Positions 7,288 through 9,894 of a stretch of DNA of 9,894 nt are shown here, in pieces. The stretch is from NCBI GenBank assembly GCA_964484185.1, contig CAZAEQ010000074.1:1-9894 (forward strand), written 5' to 3'. Source of the stretch: F1-120-MAGs238 sp964484185. GTDB taxonomy: Bacteria > Planctomycetota > Phycisphaerae > Phycisphaerales > UBA1924. Every line of letters begins with the position of its first letter. The stretch's first letter is position 1. Below the pieces are notes generated by a model. It searched no databases. It worked only from the letters and a program-made list of their open reading frames with translations, and was not told the DNA's origin. The translations under genes and the position numbers were made by a program.

Positions 7288-7806
7288 ATGCAACAGCTAT
7301 TTTCGCTTATTCGTGATGTTCAGGATTTTCCCAAGCCAGGGATTGTTTATAAGGATTTCACGCCGCTATTGCAAGATCCGCGGGCATTGGCTCTTGCCGT
7401 TGAATTGATGGTAAACCCTTACCGGCGATCGCATGTGGATGTGGTGGTGGGGGCCGAATCCAGAGGATTTATCTTCGGAACGGCCATCGCACAGACACTT
7501 TCAGCGGGATTTGTACCCGTGCGCAAGCCCAAAAAGCTGCCGCGGCAGGTCCATAGCGTGACCTATGACCTGGAATACGGGACTGACACACTGGAAATGC
7601 ACGTTGATGCGATTCGCGCAAGCGATCGCGTGCTGGTCGTTGACGATCTACTTGCAACCGGTGGCACGCTTACCGCCTGTACCGAGTTGGTTCGAAAGTC
7701 TCACGCGCAGATTGTGGGGATATCAGTGTTGATTGAATTGGTTGCGTTGCGTGGACGAGAGCGGCTTGTGGAGGTGGGGGATGTGCATTCGGTTTTGAAG
7801 TATTGA
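7288..7806 (+). CDS. apt: Adenine phosphoribosyltransferase
   Basis: Converts adenine and PRPP to AMP and pyrophosphate in purine salvage (cytoplasm). 172 residues, the usual family length (~170-180). Seen: N-terminal IRDVQDFPKPGIVYKDFTPLL, the classic Apt opening; VVVGAESRGFIFGTAIA; GFVPVRKPKKLP; LEYGTDTLEMHVDAI; and the PRPP-binding loop VLVVDDLLATGGTL with Asp119-Asp120 and Gly125-Gly126-Thr127. ATG 7288 was chosen because the family motif begins 7 residues later. The frame is open further back to 7072, but that stretch overlaps the GroES-like gene antisense and has no family similarity. The SD is weak (GGA about 9 bases upstream). Appears monocistronic: the next gene is on the other strand. 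Confidence 0.96.
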   Translation: MQQLFSLIRDVQDFPKPGIVYKDFTPLLQDPRALALAVELMVNPYRRSHVDVVVGAESRGFIFGTAIAQTLSAGFVPVRKPKKLPRQVHSVTYDLEYGTDTLEMHVDAIRASDRVLVVDDLLATGGTLTACTELVRKSHAQIVGISVLIELVALRGRERLVEVGDVHSVLKY

Positions 7807-7834
7807 TGTTGAATGGTGCGTCTGGGAAATACAG

Positions 7835-7895
7835 GCAGCAGCCGATTGAAAAGGCACTAGGCGAAGCGGCCTTGGCGGCCTGACTTGGATGCTGC
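7835..7895. other. Imperfect long-range stem in the apt 3' region
   Basis: GCAGCAGCC (7835-7843) can pair with GGATGCTGC (7887-7895) with one mismatch, enclosing ~43 bases that contain GC-rich inner pairings such as AAGGC/GCCTT. It starts 28 bases after the apt stop and has no T-run. It might be an mRNA 3'-end structure; function is unknown and chance is possible. Confidence 0.3.
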
Positions 7896-7908
7896 TATTG
7901 CGAAGTGC

Positions 7909-7946
7909 AAAAAGAACAAGTCCCGTCACTTTCGCGACGGGACTTG
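7909..7946 (-). terminator. Intrinsic terminator for the PEP-CTERM gene at 8006-8737
   Basis: CAAGTCCCGTC (7917-7927) and GACGGGACTTG (7936-7946) form a perfect 11-bp stem with an 8-base loop. On the minus strand the stem is followed by TTCTTTTT (7916-7909), a U-tract, and it lies 60 bases past the stop at 8006. It may also act weakly at the end of apt, but no plus-strand T-run follows. Confidence 0.85.
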
Positions 7947-8005
7947 CGGAATCGTAATCGTGTGAGATCAGATCAACTGATACTCGCATCGAAGCTAATT
8001 ATTAA

Positions 8006-8737
8006 TTAGCGACGACGGCGGGCAGCAGCCAAGCCACCGAGGCCGAGGAGGGCCAAGGAACCTGGGGTTGGGATGAGGACGGTGATGGTTGCAGCATCAA
8101 CAACAACGTCTTGACGGAAGACGAGGAGTGAAGCGCCAGCTGCGGGGTTGTTGGTGTAGAAGCGGAGAGCTGAGCTCGAGGAAGCTGTGCCGCTGTTCAT
8201 GACTGAGCTGACAGTCATGATGTGGTTGGCGGAAGCGTCAATTGCCATGTCCCACATCACGAAGACGGTGGGGTTGGTGTTGACCTGGCCGGGGAAGCTG
8301 TCCGGGACGCCGTCGCCGTCGGTGTCAAGATTTGCATCCTGACCGATGGTCCAGTAGTTGGTGTTTGAACCAGCGAGGCCGGTGTCAGTGGTGCGGCTGA
8401 AACGCATGTTGCCGCCGCCGAGGTTGACGACTGAGCCAGCCTGAGCGCCGAGACCCTGAACGAGGGGCTTGACGAGGCCAGAGCCGGATTCAGCGAGTGA
8501 ACCGGTGACTGAACCATCGAAGTTGACAGCAGCGATTGCTGCGCCGGGGGTCAGAGCGCCACGATCGGCAACCACTGAGCCGCGGATCTTGACTGAGCCA
8601 CCGCCGACGACTGCCGAGTTGCTCCAAGTTGCGCCGCCATCGGTCGAAACTTCCCAAACAACATGGGCGTTTGAAATTTGGGCATTGGCTGCAGCAGCGA
8701 TGCCAGCGACAGCGACGATTGCAAGAACATTCTTCAT
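8006..8737 (-). CDS. Secreted protein with PEP-CTERM-type C-terminal sorting tail
   Basis: 243 residues. Sec signal peptide 1-19 (MKNVLAIVAVAGIAAAANA, cut before Gln20). The exported body begins with HVVWEVSTDGGATW and is rich in Gly, Ala, Ser and Thr, with predominantly beta character. Residues 138-146 (DTDGDGVPD) form an acidic loop like calcium-binding thrombospondin-type-3/dockerin-like repeats. The last 21 residues are a PEP-CTERM-like tail: PTPGS, a short hydrophobic helix LALLGLGGLAAA, then four arginines. In related systems such tails are recognised by exosortase/archaeosortase-type enzymes, which anchor or release the protein at the cell envelope; no sortase gene is in this window. 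The molecular function is not recognisable. A strong SD upstream and a strong terminator downstream suggest a well-expressed single-gene transcript. The gene at 9277-9894 appears to be a diverged paralogue. Confidence 0.9.
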   Translation of the reverse strand: MKNVLAIVAVAGIAAAANAQISNAHVVWEVSTDGGATWSNSAVVGGGSVKIRGSVVADRGALTPGAAIAAVNFDGSVTGSLAESGSGLVKPLVQGLGAQAGSVVNLGGGNMRFSRTTDTGLAGSNTNYWTIGQDANLDTDGDGVPDSFPGQVNTNPTVFVMWDMAIDASANHIMTVSSVMNSGTASSSSALRFYTNNPAAGASLLVFRQDVVVDAATITVLIPTPGSLALLGLGGLAAARRRR

Positions 8738-8744
8738 TTCTACT

Positions 8745-8751
8745 CTCCTCC
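8745..8751 (-). promoter_or_regulatory. Strong Shine-Dalgarno site of the PEP-CTERM gene
   Basis: GGAGGAG on the minus strand ends 7 bases before ATG 8737-8735. It is the best SD in the window and fixes the start, which also gives a clean signal peptide. Confidence 0.85.
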
Positions 8752-8878
8752 AAGGTCCGAATTACGAGCGTACGACGCCCGCTTTGGGTCTCTCTCACCG
8801 CTCGACATACGCGTCTAGCGGCATCGATCCAGCACCGCATTCCCCCACAAGAGAGGACCGCGAGCCATCGACATACAC

Positions 8879-8908
8879 AGAATACCAGAGATGCCAGTAA
8901 AATGGCAA
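8879..8908 (-). promoter_or_regulatory. Possible promoter of the PEP-CTERM gene
   Basis: On the minus strand TTGCCA (8908-8903) and TATTCT (8884-8879) are separated by 18 bases and match 5/6 and 4/6 of the housekeeping -35 and -10. Transcription would start near 8872, leaving a leader of ~135 bases. A small inverted repeat, TGCCA-N6-TGGCA (8892-8907), overlaps the -35 and could be an operator. Assigned by eye only. Confidence 0.3.
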
Positions 8909-9157
8909 GTCTATTTGATCAATTTCACGCATTTTTCGATTAAGAACTCGTGTTTCTGGGGAAAACACTGGTTGTCGACCCTGAATTTTGTATTCTGATC
9001 GGTATTTTATGGTGTTATTCTTAAAAGATGGGCGTAGTTATTGGACGTTATTTTGGATCAAACTTGTACTTTGGCGTGCTTGACACCCGCAATCTTTGCT
9101 TTTTTTCGCCAGTTCGGCAATTTTTGCAGCCACAATGGATCCGCGCAGTACCACACC

Positions 9158-9238
9158 GGTCCAACTACTATATAGAGCTTTATGTGCTCTAGATACGGAA
9201 TCGCTCAATCCAACGAATAGGGGATGCGGAGTTGGACC
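9158..9238. repeat. Nested inverted repeat (9-bp outer stem, 6-bp inner hairpin)
   Basis: GGTCCAACT (9158-9166) is perfectly complementary to AGTTGGACC (9230-9238). Inside, TAGAGC (9173-9178) pairs with GCTCTA (9186-9191) across a 7-base loop. The 81-base element lies 38 bases past the stop of the partial secreted-protein gene, so it may fold at that transcript's 3' end. No T-run follows on either strand, and no T-loop or anticodon arm of a tRNA fits. Confidence 0.5.
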
Positions 9239-9276
9239 CGCACACAAGAAAGTGTTGGTTGGTGTTCCACCGATGT

Positions 9277-9894
9277 TCAGCGGCGGCGACAGAAAATCGT
9301 CACGCACCCTGCCGCAGCGATGAGTGGAAAAGCGCCGATCGCAGGAACCGTGAGTCTTGCAGTATTGATTGTGATCTGCGTCGAACTCAGGCGGACCTGA
9401 GTTCCATCTGGCGAAGTGTAAATTGCCATAGCTCTACTTGGCGTTGAATTGATCACCATGCCAAAGTCGATCGTGCTGCCGGACCACATTATGTCAAACG
9501 TAAGAATCGCCACCGGGTTCTGCGAGTTGTAGCTGCCAGGTGGCCCGAAGTCCGCGGCGGGCTGGCCGGGATTTATCCAGCCGTTGCCCATTCCCGGCGC
9601 GAACGTGTCGGTGTCGACGTCGAGCTTGATGCCCCCGGCGTATGGAGTGGCCGCGAGAAGCTGCGGAATGGGGCCTTCATGGAGCGGGCGAATATTGGAA
9701 ACAGCATCGAGCGGGGTCGCGCCAGAGAGTGTGCCGTCAAACTGGCCGCCGGCATAGCCGATTGAGGATCCGTTGATGCCGCTCCAGGAGGCGAGCAGGC
9801 GAACTTTGATGGGTGACCAAGCTGGGGTGGCTGCGGACGCGTACCAGGTGGTTCCATTGTCGAGAAAGACTTGCCATGTGTTAGTGCCGACCTG
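9277..9894 (-). CDS. Secreted PEP-CTERM-like protein, paralogue of the 8006-8737 product (N-terminus beyond window)
   Basis: The minus-strand frame is open from the window edge to TGA at 9279-9277, giving 205 C-terminal residues; the start and any signal peptide lie beyond 9894. The visible start, TNTWQVFLDNGTTWYASA and then IKVRLLAS, lines up with VVWEVSTDGGATWSNSA and VKIRGS of the downstream protein. GGQFDGTLSG matches VNFDGSVTG, NIRPLHEG matches LVKPLVQG, NSQNPVAILTFDI matches NTNPTVFVMWDM, and AIYTSPDGT matches RFYTNNPAAG. The end, VPAIGAFPLIAAAGCVTIFCRRR in two parts (VPAIGAF, then a hydrophobic helix and RRR), is a degenerate PEP-CTERM-like tail. The acidic DTDGDG loop of the paralogue is missing here. 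An internal ATG at 9591 would cut the conserved part and is not the start. Function is unknown; probably an exported, surface-associated protein. Confidence 0.82.
   Translation of the reverse strand, partial: QVGTNTWQVFLDNGTTWYASAATPAWSPIKVRLLASWSGINGSSIGYAGGQFDGTLSGATPLDAVSNIRPLHEGPIPQLLAATPYAGGIKLDVDTDTFAPGMGNGWINPGQPAADFGPPGSYNSQNPVAILTFDIMWSGSTIDFGMVINSTPSRAMAIYTSPDGTQVRLSSTQITINTARLTVPAIGAFPLIAAAGCVTIFCRRR

Larger units (their letters stand above)
8738..9276. other. Long AT-rich spacer between two PEP-CTERM-type genes
   Basis: 539 bases with no credible coding region. Contents: the SD, leader and possible promoter of the downstream gene (8738-8908), an 8-base palindrome TTGATCAA (8915-8922), a small hairpin GTGTTT/AAACAC near 8950-8968, a short GCAA/TTGC stem followed by seven Ts near 9089-9105 (plus strand, weak), and the nested inverted repeat at 9158-9238. 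About 8900-9130 is clearly more AT-rich than the flanking genes. I see no tRNA or other known RNA gene. Confidence 0.6.

Noticed and set aside
8006..8943. Plus-strand frames at 8469-8900 and 8629-8943
   Set aside because: Antisense to the PEP-CTERM gene and its leader; no SD and no recognisable protein features.
9158..9238. tRNA or selenocysteine tRNA suggested by the 9-bp terminal stem
   Set aside because: No T-loop consensus next to the outer stem, no anticodon arm, and the inner hairpin is in the wrong place on either strand.
9096..9323. Small plus-strand frame whose start looks like a signal peptide
   Set aside because: Needs a TTG start without SD, runs into the 3' end of the secreted-protein gene on the other strand, and the hydrophobic start comes from a T-rich stretch.
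9573..9857. 94-codon minus-strand frame
   Set aside because: Out of frame with the paralogue-matching reading at 9277-9894 and Pro/Ser/Arg-rich, so a shadow.
1..9894. CRISPR array, insertion sequence, phage or toxin-antitoxin genes
   Set aside because: No regularly spaced repeats, transposase or integrase motifs, or paired small genes were seen on either strand.

Overview
The window reads as ordinary chromosomal DNA from a Planctomycetota bacterium, most likely class Phycisphaerae. The main clue is two secreted proteins that end in a Pro-(Thr/Ile)-Pro/Ala-Gly stretch, a short hydrophobic helix and a terminal Arg cluster, a variant PEP-CTERM-type sorting tail common in that group. Other support is moderately GC-rich DNA, several genes without a recognisable Shine-Dalgarno (SD) site, and a stand-alone divergent GroES homologue. 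The taxonomic call is an inference from family knowledge, not from a database search.

Layout, left to right. Positions 1-749 (minus): 5' part of icd, NADP-type isocitrate dehydrogenase, cut by the window edge. Its sequence departs more and more from the family towards base 1. Positions 998-2365 and 2362-5214 (plus): a translationally coupled pair, a MASE1-like multi-spanning membrane protein with no catalytic domain, followed by a large hybrid histidine kinase (periplasmic solute-binding domain, membrane helix, two PAS domains, kinase core, receiver). Positions 5260-6681 (minus): aroA (EPSP synthase), convergent with the kinase and probably starting at an internal GTG with a strong SD. Positions 6852-7193 (minus): GroES-family protein without an adjacent GroEL. 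Positions 7288-7806 (plus): apt, divergent from the GroES gene. Positions 8006-8737 (minus): PEP-CTERM-type secreted protein with a strong SD upstream and an intrinsic terminator downstream. Positions 8738-9276: a 539-base AT-rich spacer with a possible promoter and nested inverted repeats but no credible gene. Positions 9277-9894 (minus): C-terminal part of a second secreted protein that I judge to be a diverged paralogue of the first.

Metabolically the window mixes housekeeping functions (TCA cycle, shikimate pathway, adenine salvage, chaperone) with a signalling pair and a cell-surface/secretome pair. I see no phage, transposon, CRISPR, tRNA or rRNA. The most system-like element is the membrane protein/hybrid kinase pair: two different sensory modules, MASE1-like and solute-binding, sit on separate but coupled polypeptides. 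No strong evidence for a wholly new system was found.
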